This document shows, piece by piece, positions 1 through 10,000 of a stretch of 64,000 bases of DNA (the first letter of the stretch is position 1; each line of letters starts with the position of its first letter). The stretch is taken from contig NC_134955.1 of assembly GCF_965638725.1 (NCBI RefSeq), positions 12,242,316-12,306,315 on the forward strand, given 5' to 3'. A model generated the notes under the pieces. That model saw only the letters and a program-made list of their open reading frames with translations, made no database searches and was not told the origin of the DNA. The stretch is from Aptenodytes patagonicus (Eukaryota > Chordata > Aves > Sphenisciformes > Spheniscidae). Both the position numbers and the translations under genes were made by a program.

Positions 1-396
1 GTACAATTAAACCACAGAACTCACTAAGACATGATATTGGAGGGGCCTGAAAGTTGTCAAAATTAGACATTAACATAGAAAATTGAAATACTAATAACTA
101 TAAAAATTACAAATTATAGACATGCTTTAAGTTAATTCAAACATGAATTGGCAGTGGTTAGGAGAAAGAAAAGCTCTTCTCTTAGCAAATAATGAAAATG
201 ATAAATTTTAAAGCTTTCTTACCTTATTGTAAAGCTGGTGCTAACCAATGTCAGAAACAGAACATTGCAGTACAGCACACTCACTCTGCTGATGCTAAAG
301 AATATTAACAAACTTGTCATTTTAGAAGACTAGAGAATGTAAAAATTTGCAGCTTACATGTTTCATTGAACTAGACCTGCTGAGAAGACAGTCACT

Positions 397-437
397 GTTG
401 GGTTTGTTTTTTGTTGGTTTTTTTTTTTCCCCCCAAA
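397..437. repeat. G/T-rich low-complexity patch with T- and C-runs
   Basis: GGGTTTG/GTTGG-type words run into a T-run and then a C-run. Similar patches recur in the window (1391-1422, 27193-27230, 28429-28565, 40456-40500, and A/C-rich complements at 26376-26445 and 33609-33666). Confidence 0.6.
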
Positions 438-812
438 CCATTCTGGGAATACATATGCAATCTTCCCCTTTGAAAGTTATGATGATTATGCATTAGTACA
501 ATTATATCAGCTAAAAATATTCACTGTTCTAAATAGGACTCTGAAAGCAAAGCAAGCTGTACTGTTACGGGCATTGCCTCACTTTCCTTAGTTGCCTGTA
601 TAAACATTCACTGATGAAATATCAATATCTCTGACACTTGAGTATTTTAGGCAGTTTTCACTGGCTAGCTATAAAGTCACACCCCAAATATCTTTCCAAA
701 TTTCTTACAAAGAACCACCATAAGAGTCCTGTGCAATTGTAACTGCCAGACTAATTGTTATACTTAAGAAATCCAGCAAGTCTTCAGGGTCTTAAATAGA
801 GAACAAGGAGGA

Positions 813-829
813 TTTTTTTTTTTTTTTTT
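813..829. repeat. Poly-T tract (17)
   Basis: Uninterrupted T-run of 17. It could be the tail of an old minus-strand retroposon, but no retroposon body is recognisable beside it. Confidence 0.6.
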
Positions 830-1390
830 AAATATATCTGATAAAGTATAAAGGACTGGTTCTGAGCAGCAGGAAATCCAGGTGCTGAGTTAAGGTATAG
901 GGAACAGCATTTCAGAAGACAACTGGATGAAAGCAAAATTATTGGTTTTATTAGACAGAAGACTCACTGAAATCTACTGCAAAGGATTTTCCAAAGAAAG
1001 GGAAAAGAAAAGTGACCTCCCAGGTAGTTAGAAGTCCACCACTGTTTAGAAGGGTTGGAATGCTCTTGCCTCAGTGAGTATTGTTAAATCAGCCTCACTA
1101 AAGGTCATGTCTAGAGATATTCAGAAGTTTTATACCAATAAATACTCTGCAAATTAAAATCCTATAAAGAACAACTACAGAGACTTCTACAACACTTTCA
1201 CACCATCCGTGCTGTATTGTACAAATTAGGCACATTACCAATATATTAGTGCATTTTTCCAAAAGACAATGCAAACAATTCTTATAATAGTGCATCTGCA
1301 CTGTATAAATGGGTTTGCCGTTAAGAGCATTCTGCTTCAGCAGAAGTGCCAAAAAATTGTTTAAAAGAAAAATATAGGTGTTTTTCAGTC

Positions 1391-1422
1391 TGGGTTTGGG
1401 TTTTGTTGGGTTTTTTCCCCCC
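1391..1422. repeat. G/T-rich patch ending in C-run
   Basis: Repeats of GGGTTT and GTTGGG followed by six T and six C; same class as 397-437. Confidence 0.55.
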
Positions 1423-4400
1423 AGGCCTTTTTTCTACAGTACAGCTCTCCTTGAGACAGACTTCTATCACAGGAAAAACTATATGAGTACATTTGGTTAA
1501 ACGCTTGTGCCAGCTGCTTCCTTCATGGAGTGGGTCAGGAACTATATATACATGGCTTTGGAGAAAAATGAGGCTCACTTGAAAAGGCAGGTAGAAAAAC
1601 TCTTTGGAAAGTAAGAAGGTGCAGGAGGTGATTATGTTGGAGAAATTAGCATGGGGTAAATTAGGGTGTGAATTTTCAGTGAATTACTTCCTCTGCAGTA
1701 ATTATCTACATGGATGCTTTGGTTCATATTATATGCATGTCTATACTACACTAATGGGGCACTCTGCATAAAATCCAACCTAGCCAGATCCACAACCAGT
1801 ACAGTTATGAGATGCAGTATTTACTGGAGATGGTACAGCACCACACTGCCACAGGTACCCTGTCATCAGGACTCTGTCTGGAATCTCCACCCAGCAGGGC
1901 TCAGCTTTGTAATCATTGCAATACAACCTACTACACAGGATAAGTCATGGTGATTCCGGCTTGGCAATAGTAAGGAAAAACTCCCATTTCTGTAAAGCTC
2001 CTTTCCTACATTTTGTGGGTTGTTTTGGTACACGACAGCAGCCCAGTCCAGGTTCTGAGCTATGCCATATGCACAGCAAGAGGCATTCCTCTTCCTCTCA
2101 GCCAGATGCTGCATTTGTGGCAGCAACTCCTGTTTCTGTGCCACACAGTCTGCAACACTGTACGTTCCTCATCACACTTTACAGACAACCCTTCTCCTCC
2201 AAATAACCAGTGGCAGTGCACTCAAGTTGGAATTATGCATAGATTCTGCAAGTTCAGACTTGCAGAAACAAATCCAGAAGCACCACTACGTCAATTGTAA
2301 AACAGCTTATTTGAATTAAAGCATCACTGGTGTTCAGAGCAAGTGGAAGAGAGAAAGTCGGGGGGGGCGGGAATTTGAACAATGCACTAAGGTGACTGAT
2401 GGGTGCAAGGTGATACTGAAATTGATAGCTCTTAAATTGTTTGCTGGGGGTTTTTTTAATTTTATTTTTTGTGTGGAGTCAAGGGGACAAATTGAAAAAA
2501 ATTCTTTAGGTAAATTTGTTACTGAATAATCATATAAACAATTGCGCTGCTACATTCTCAGACATGAATAATGGTGTCTTCCGCATTAGTTTATGGAATT
2601 TAAGAAGTAGGTGAGATGTATAAAATAAAAGGCATTTCACAATCTTTTTTGTCCTCTGTACTAGAGTTCATTGCCTTCATCAATTGTAGTAGTGCAGCTG
2701 GTCTATGAGGCGGACGAAGTGTGGCACAGATGTGAAGGAAAGCTATGAGCAGCCAAGCGCAGAAACTTCTTAGGTCCCACCTGCCAAAGTCAGTGTGAGC
2801 TACGGAATAGCATATATCCTGCTGGTCTTAATATAATGCAAGATTGAGTCCCAAAAAAACAATCAGAGTTTTAAGAAAACAGTGATCATTTGCTACAGTT
2901 CTCTTACTGACCAAATGCTGGGTTTTTTTCTGTTGTTATGGCAATAAGTATTTTATAGTATGCTTTAAAATAAACAAAAAAGGTGACACTTCAGTCTTTC
3001 AATATGTACCTACCATGTTTTGCAGGTTTTCCATTCTCTTCTCCCCTTCCCCTCCCCCCCCCAAAGAAAGATAAATTCTCCTTAATTTTCACTTGTGGGG
3101 TCTCTGCCCTGAACAGTGTTGGAATGCTTATGCTGGAAACACTGCATGAGGATATTCTGTCATTCAATGCAAAACAAAATCCTTGCTTTCACTTCAGTTT
3201 TTAAGATTTGCAAGTATTTTTATTACCCTTTTTACTCTGAGAACGTTTATTTCAATAATATTGACTGGTTTTAATACTGGATTAAATCCTGTTGGCTTTG
3301 CTGTTGCCTCTGTGCCCATTGACCCTTTCTTTCAAACTGGATTCCATTGATTTCAATGGAGTTCTGCACAGTTCTGTTCTTGCTGATTCACATGTGAGGT
3401 CCAAGCTCTTGCAGTAATATGAATATTGTTAAATGCAGGGAAGTCATTATATAAAAATTCTGGTATGACAAGTACCTGTCACAGTTATGTTCACCCTTAT
3501 GCAACACGTATGTGCTCAAAACTTATTTTCACGTAGTTTATTCAAGATTTTCCGTAACACAATCCGATAGGCAAACTGGCCTTAATGCTTATGGGTATGA
3601 GATGGGGAAACCTATCTTGAACAAACTTCATCCCAGATAAGATGTGACATAAGAACTCCTGTACGACGGCATCCTTTAGGCCTTATATAACCCTTGTGAC
3701 ACTGTGGCACACTGTGTTGAAAGCATTAGGAATGAGGTTGGCTCTGGGAAACTGGAAGTTCTGTAATAACCTTTGTTTGGACGTGCCGTCTATACAGTTC
3801 AAGAGTTATTACATGTATCACTTTCTCCCAGTCATCTGAATTATGAGTCATGCAAACCGAAAGCGGAAGGCGTATGTGTGAACAAAGCAGATGCAGATGT
3901 TTGTGGAGTTTGTTGTCAGGTTTACTTAGCTCTTGTTTTCTGTCCTACCTCATCTAGGGCAAGTAAGTTTGATTCTTTGGCAAGTCCAGGTAGCTGCTAC
4001 CTCAGCGACAATCTGGGACTGAGACCTGACTGTTAAAGGATAAAACCTTACACTAGTAAGTCTCTGGAAGTCTCCCATGACTCAAATTTCCACCTACAGC
4101 TAAAAGCCTGGCCATATTTGTTTTGTTTAACTGAGCAGGAGCAAGAAAACCCCACCAGCTGTGTGCTTAGCATGATAAATATATAAAAATGTCTCTCAAG
4201 AATCCTGGTTGTCCATGGGTTGCCTGCAGGATGCCCTGCCACGGACAGGCCAGTTAGTAGCTAAAAACACATGCAGAGATAGAAATAGTTTCCAAACCCA
4301 GAAAGCAAACCTGAAATTGGATCTGTACAGACAGGCTCTTGGAGCTCAAATGGCAAGTCTCCTTCGGATCTGATTGCAAGCTCAGGACCACAGTCTATAA

Positions 4401-4825
4401 TCAGCTAATTTTTCACCTCAACCAAATTTGAAATATGGTCTGACTGAAGGGAAACCTAGGCTTAAATAAATTTATTAAATAAAACCAAAACAAAACACCT
4501 TTTAAGAATACATATATATTAAACTATCCTTCTATGAACGTGACAGAATCAGCTCTAACTCACACTGTAGGCCTCTAGAACTGGGGCTCTGTGATGGCTG
4601 AAGCACAGGAGCAAACACCGAAGGTAAGAGGCAGCCAAGCTGCCACCATTAATCTGATACGCCACTTGCGCAAATTTCCCTTGCCTCCTAGGCCCTACCG
4701 CCAACCATGTGGCGTAACGGCTTTCGCGAATACGGATGCTGCACTGCGGCGATGGCACAGTTCAACCAAACTTCCTCCCTCCTCCTCCCACTTCGACGTT
4801 AAGGCCACCCCCTTTCTCGGTTGTG

Positions 4826-4861
4826 ATTGGCAAGACGGGCGGAGCCCTTCGCGGCGATTGG
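4826..4861 (-). promoter_or_regulatory. Two inverted CCAAT boxes (NF-Y-type)
   Basis: ATTGG occurs at 4826-4830 and 4857-4861, each in the NF-Y-like context GATTGGC. The spacing is 31 bp, about three helical turns. They sit roughly 70 and 100 bp before the presumed EIF4G2 start, the usual place for functional CCAAT boxes. Binding is inferred. Confidence 0.6.
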
Positions 4862-4899
4862 CGGCTGCTGGAGGGAGGTGGGGTAGGTTGCGTGAAGGG

Positions 4900-4906
4900 T
4901 AATAAA
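4900..4906 (+). promoter_or_regulatory. TATA-like element before EIF4G2 exon 1
   Basis: TAATAAA followed by G, about 30 bp before a plausible start near 4930. The same bases read as a poly(A) hexamer, but no upstream transcript end is evident, so a weak TATA role is more likely. CpG-island promoters often work without one. Confidence 0.35.
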
Positions 4907-4929
4907 GTTAGTGGGGCTGCCTCGGTGCG

Positions 4930-5158
4930 CTTTAGACGCGGCAGCGAGTCGGCTCTCTATGGAGGTGGCGGAGGGAAGTGTTGGGCCGTTGCTGCTCCTG
5001 CTGTGGTGACTCGGAGACTCGCCCTGTCTCGCGCGCTCCCCCCTTCCCCTCCCCAGCCCCGGTCCCCGGCTCCCTTCCCCTCCCTCCCCTTCTCTTGCCT
5101 TTTCCCCTGCCCTTGGTAGCCGCCGGGACCCGGGGAAGCTGACAAGGCCTTAGGGAAG
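4930..5158 (+). other. EIF4G2: EIF4G2 exon 1 (5' untranslated), start estimated
   Basis: GC- and pyrimidine-rich leader ending at a consensus donor (GGGAAG then GTGAGA) at 5158/5159. Its last segment, through the GAAGCTGACAAGGC stretch near 5134, resembles the mammalian EIF4G2 leader as remembered. The 5' boundary is an estimate from the TATA-like and CCAAT positions. In the frame of the later GUG start, the exon closes with TAG at 5151-5153, which prevents N-terminal extension from exon 1. Long CT-rich leaders of this gene have been described as supporting internal initiation. Confidence 0.7.
4959..5009 (+). other. Upstream open reading frame in the EIF4G2 leader (16 codons)
   Basis: ATG at 4959 with G at +4 opens a 16-codon frame ending in TGA (5007-5009), rich in Leu near its end. 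It is the first AUG of the leader if transcription begins near 4930. It closes well before the main GUG start. Whether it is in the mRNA depends on the true start site; translation is not shown. Confidence 0.35.
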
Positions 5159-5230
5159 GTGAGAAATGCGGGAGTGGCGGGAGAGTGATGTGGGGCCGGG
5201 AGGGAACGGGTACTGCTGCAGCTGCCGCCT

Positions 5231-5304
5231 AAAATGGCGGCTGCCCGAGTGGCCGCCATTTTCTCGTCGGCTTCTTCTCGCTTTCTTCCGCACAAAATGG
5301 CGGC
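5231..5304. promoter_or_regulatory. Cluster of three YY1-type motifs in EIF4G2 intron 1
   Basis: AAAATGGCGGC occurs at 5231-5241 and 5294-5304 on the plus strand, and its complement GCCGCCATTTT at 5252-5262. These match the strong YY1 site AANATGGCGGC. They lie 70-150 bp into intron 1, the start-proximal position typical of YY1-regulated housekeeping genes. The cores are spaced by about 22 and 41 bp. Occupancy is inferred from the motif alone. Confidence 0.65.
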
Positions 5305-7055
5305 TCGGGTTGATGGCCGCTCCTGCTGTCTGCTTTCGGATTACGGTGGATGCTAAGCGAAGGGGTAGAGGAGATCGGCAGTCGTCGCTAGGCGCGGAAG
5401 GGAAGCTGAGCAGAAACGTTGGAGGTTAGAGCCGCATATCTGCACCGTGGGAGATGGGGTCGGGTAGTGCCGGTTCGTAGCTCGGCCTTTCGGGGGATCA
5501 GGTGGGCTGCAGGATCCTCATCTGTAGCTGCGGTCTCTGGGGGCCCCGGGTGCCTGAGAGGTTTGCCCTTGGAGGGGAGTAGCCTCGGTACACGTAGCGG
5601 GCTGCGGTCTTAAGATCTTGTAGGATCTGCATTGGCGTGGGGAGAGGTTAGTTGTTCTCAAGAGTCGGTGGCGAGAGGATTTTTTCTTTTTTTCGTTAAT
5701 TTCTGCTCCTCGTGGAAGGGAGAGCGGACTACTGAGAAGCAGTGTCTGTCGGCAGCAGCCTCGCCTCGCCCATGTTTCCTGTTCAGGCTTGGGCGGCGAG
5801 TAAAGCGAAGGCGCTGCTTGAGCGGGGGTGGTGATATGGGGGGGATACCGTCTGCTTTCCCCCCTCCCCCCCCTTTCCGGGCGGAGCGGGGCGGGTGCCG
5901 CGAGTGGAGGGCGCCGTTTTCCGCCGGCGGCGAAGGAGCGGAGCCCGCTCACCTCCCTCGCAGAGAACAAAGAGCCGGCCGGGCTCCTGGCGGCGCCTGA
6001 GCCTGGAAACGGGCGGCGCCCGGTGGGGGAAGGGGAGGCGGCTCGGTGCGCCGGGAGCCGCCAGCTCCATGCGGCAGGGTAGCGCCTGCCTCCTGCTGGG
6101 GGCGCCCCTCCCGCAGCCCTTTTGTTCGGCGGCAGCCATGTTGGGAGCCGTTCCTCGTGCCCGCGCTGGCTCCTCCGCCTCGGCGAGCGGCCGGTGGCGG
6201 CGTGTGGAGGGCTGTCGGGGCGCTGGGGTAACGGCCGCCGCCGCCTTAATGGGGAGAGGTGCGTTCTGTTGGGCGCTTCTCGGGCTGGCTTTCCGAGGAG
6301 GTGACTGTGTGCTCAGTTCTATAATGTCTCGGAGCAGATCTGTGATGAAGCCTCATAATGCCTGTAGGTTTTTTCCGTGCTCCCCAAGCGTTTCTATCCC
6401 CGCGATTAGCTTTCTGCTACATGAGCAGCGCAATGAAATTTTTCTTCCTGCTACTGTCTTGCAAGCTAAAATTTGAGGTGGGGAAGGGCGATTTTTTTTT
6501 TTTATTATTTAGTAGCCTAATTGGCAGTTTGGACTTGGATGTAGAATACATAAAGTGTGCGCCTTGTGATCTGGTACTTCTTACTTTGAAACTCGACTAC
6601 TTTGTCTTGCCGTAATTAATCATCGTTTGTAAAGCCTATCAATACAGGATTCATTTAATTATGCTGTACTAACAGGAAAAAATGCCTTTTTCCTGCAAGT
6701 GCGTTTGGGGGGTTGACAGGGTAAATTTGAGGCTCTTAAGTTCTCAGTCCGTGATTCCCTTATCTATCCTCCCTCACCCCTGTTGGAAAACATGGCTATG
6801 ACGATGAAATTGGTCTTTCTGTGAGTATCCCAAGTACTGCATAAATAAGAGTTTTCTTACCTTTTATGACGTATAGTGTTGGGGGTTCCCCTTTCTCTAA
6901 CAAACGTTTGTACTTTTATTATAAGTTAGATACTACGGCTGCTAGTAAAACAACTATAATATGAACACTTGATTTGTCTTTCTAGGTTTTGTTTTTCCCC
7001 ACCCCGTCAATTTAATTTTATTCTTTTGAAGATTCTTCGTTGTCAAGCCGCCAAA

Positions 7056-10000
7056 GTGGAGAGTGCGATTGCAGAAGGGGGTGCTTCTCGTTTCAGGTAC
7101 TAGTGTGCTTTTTAGTTTGTTTGATGAACACTTGGTAGTGGAAACTGTCTTTTGAGGAGAATTTTAAACTTGTCTTATGTTTATACCAAAACTGACATGT
7201 AATTGAAAGTGTTGGGATTTTGAACTTATACAAGATTATATGGTTGTTTTTAACAGTGCTTCTTCAGGCGGAGGAGGTGGTAGGGGTGCACCTCAGCACT
7301 ATCCCAAGACTGCCAGCAACAGGTATGTCATCTTGCTCTTCGATTTGGCATGATTTTAAAGGTAGAGAATGCTTGATGGTGAGTACTGAGTTGAAAATAG
7401 AGTATCTTCAAACTTGTACAAGGAATACCTACTGAGTTCATGACATGTTAATGTGCTCCAGTCTGTGTCAGGATAGCATATAATATGTTGAAAGTGTGCG
7501 TCATGATACAGTGATATGAGGTGCACAGACTCTTTCATGCATTTTGCTTCAAAAGTTTAGAGGAAGGGTTTTCTTGGGTGTCTATTATTTATTATTGAGT
7601 GAATACTATGCAACAGATATTGCAGTGTTGGTAGGGGTAAGCACATGGTCTTAGCAAAGTTAGTAACAGGATTAGCCTAAGTAAGGCCATATTGAAAGAT
7701 TAAAAGGCCAGTTCTTGAAATTGTTTCTGTTTAACAATTATATTCCTGAAAATTTTACAGCGAGTTCCTGGGGAAAACCCCAGGGCAAAACGCTCAGAAA
7801 TGGATTCCTTCACGAAGCACTAGACGAGATGACGACTCCGCAAATGACAAAGAACGACATGATGCAATCTTCAGGAAAGTAAGAGGGTAAGTTCTTCATA
7901 AGATAATTTTTTTCTTTCCTTACTCTTTTCTTCAGCAATATATATATTTCCAGTAAATGGCCTGATGGAAAGGAAGACGTGGGTCTTGAGTTTGGGAGGG
8001 GGGGACACGTGTGGTGTCCTTTGGAGGGGATGAGGCAGAAACTGATTGGCCAGCAGCAGCAAACATGTGAGAAATAATTCTTGTGAGAGGATTAGTCTTT
8101 TCAGTAATACTTAATGTTCTAAAGATCTCCCAAAAAATGGTTGAATGGAAAATTGCACTTCTCAATTTTTGTTTAATAGACTTAAGAAGTAAAGGTAAAC
8201 TTGGGTCTAAAATTATTTGTAGCATGCTTACAAGATCTGTAATCTGGATTTTTGTTTGTTCCTCTTTAGCATACTAAATAAGCTTACTCCTGAAAAGTTT
8301 GACAAGCTATGCCTTGAGCTCCTCAATGTGGGTGTAGAATCTAAGCTCATCCTAAAAGGGGTCATACTGCTGGTAAGCTGCCTGCATGTCTTTTAACTAC
8401 AGTTTTCTTGCTTGTTAAAAAAGAGGTTGGCTGTTTTTGATGGGATATAGAAGTAACATGGCTAATGTGGTGTTTGATAATCTAAACATACAGAAATACC
8501 ATTCGTGCTTTTTGTGTAAAAAGGATATACTGGGGAGAAAGTAGACTTAATGCTCTAACTTTCTATTTTAGAAGTCTCAAGAATCACTAAACCCAATAGG
8601 GGATTTTTTTTGTTTGTTTTTTTAATACTACAAGATGCTAGTTAGCAGTCTTAATTCCCTGCCCCGCGCGCGCGCCCCCCCCCCCCTTCCTGTTCTCCTG
8701 ATGGACAAACCTAATGGTCTTGGAAAAGCTGCCGCAGGTGACTTCTTGGTGGTACACCGATTTAACTATCATGTCACTTTGTGTAATCTGAGATCAGATT
8801 GGTGATATTAACGTCAGTGTTCTGATGATAAACTTCAAATTTGTCCCATTTGTTGGCTAAGGATTATAGAACTCTCTGGTAGCATAGAGTAGCTTTTTTC
8901 TTTTGCTTCAGCATTAAGACTAGTGTTAAAAAAACCCCCATTCTTCCTGTATGTTTGATGAAATAGCAAAAAATAGATGTCCTAGATCACACAGAGTGGT
9001 AATATTCCATTGTGTCTTGCAACTCACTTTCCTAATAACGTTTGCATCCTACTACATGCTACCTTACTCAAAATAAATTTATTTAGATCGTAGACAAAGC
9101 CCTTGAAGAGCCCAAGTATAGCTCACTGTATGCTCAACTATGTCTGCGACTGGCAGAAGATGCACCCAACTTTGATGGCCCATCAGCAGAGAGTCATCCA
9201 GGACAGAAGCAAAGCACAGTGAGTATCTTTCTGTCTGGAATGATAAATTTTACTAGCATGTATAGTTGCACTGATTAGCTTAATTGTTTTCTTTGTTCTC
9301 TTTTCTTAGACATTCAGACGCCTCCTAATATCTAAACTTCAAGATGAATTTGAAAACCGAACCAGAAATGTTGATAGTAAGCTTTAAAACCACTTTAATG
9401 CAGAATTTATTTATCTTCTCTCTTCACAGCCATGTTAAACAGGCTTCTTTGTTTTTCAGTCTATGATAAGCATGATGGTCCCCTCCTCCCTGAGGAGGAG
9501 GAACAGAGAGCCATTGCCAAGATCAAGATGCTGGGGAACATCAAATTCATTGGAGAACTTGGCAAGCTTGATCTTATTCATGAATCTATCCTTCATAAGT
9601 GCATCAAAACAGTGAGTATTCAGATTGGGTGGGGGCTAAGAGCAAAATAGGACTTCTGAACTAAAAAATGTAAATGTTTATGCTGCTTTGGGAATCTTGG
9701 AGCATAAAATACCACAAAAATGTTTCCTGTCAATTATCTACCCCACACTGTTTGAAATAAACAGTCTTTCAGTGTGATTAAAAAGTAAAATTGGCTTTGT
9801 TCAAAGCTGTGGGAATTGTCTGCAAGTGAAGATGTAGTTTGGCCTAGACAGAAGTACCACAGGTACTGCAAAGTACGTACTTACGAGTAATAAGTACTTC
9901 AATTAGCAATTCTTAAAAACTAATTTTCAAGTCCATTTGTCTTCAGAACAAGATGAAATGTTTCTGCATGTCCCTGTGTACAAAGTTGTCACTTACTGTA

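Larger units (their letters stand above)
1..4690. other. Intergenic DNA upstream of EIF4G2
   Basis: No gene, RNA gene or clear interspersed repeat was recognised here. The sequence is AT-rich and stop-rich; short open frames are below 100 codons with no splice context or family resemblance. Low-complexity tracts are present: G/T-rich patches near 397-437 and 1391-1422, each running into a C-run, a T17 run at 813-829, and G8 at 2360-2367. Around 3340-3365 a short stretch resembling the 'ttgatttcaatgga' type common in old amniote repeats is visible, too short to classify. Confidence 0.6.
4690..6300. promoter_or_regulatory. CpG-island promoter of EIF4G2
   Basis: Base composition shifts abruptly from AT-rich to GC- and CpG-rich at about 4690 and returns to AT-rich by about 6350. 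The island covers the proximal promoter, untranslated exon 1 (to 5158) and the first 1.1 kb of intron 1. Inside it are two inverted CCAAT boxes, a weak TATA-like element, and three strong YY1-type motifs downstream of the start. Long open frames here (for example 5895-6476) are a by-product of scarce AT-rich stop codons. The boundaries are visual; no CpG ratio was computed. Confidence 0.85.

Noticed and set aside
4901-4906. AATAAA as poly(A) signal of an upstream gene
   Set aside because: No upstream exon or 3' UTR evidence, and the position suits a TATA-like element for EIF4G2.
5895-6476. 193-codon plus-strand frame in EIF4G2 intron 1
   Set aside because: Lies within the CpG island; Arg/Ala/Gly-rich translation with no domain, and similar frames occur in other phases. 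GC content explains it.
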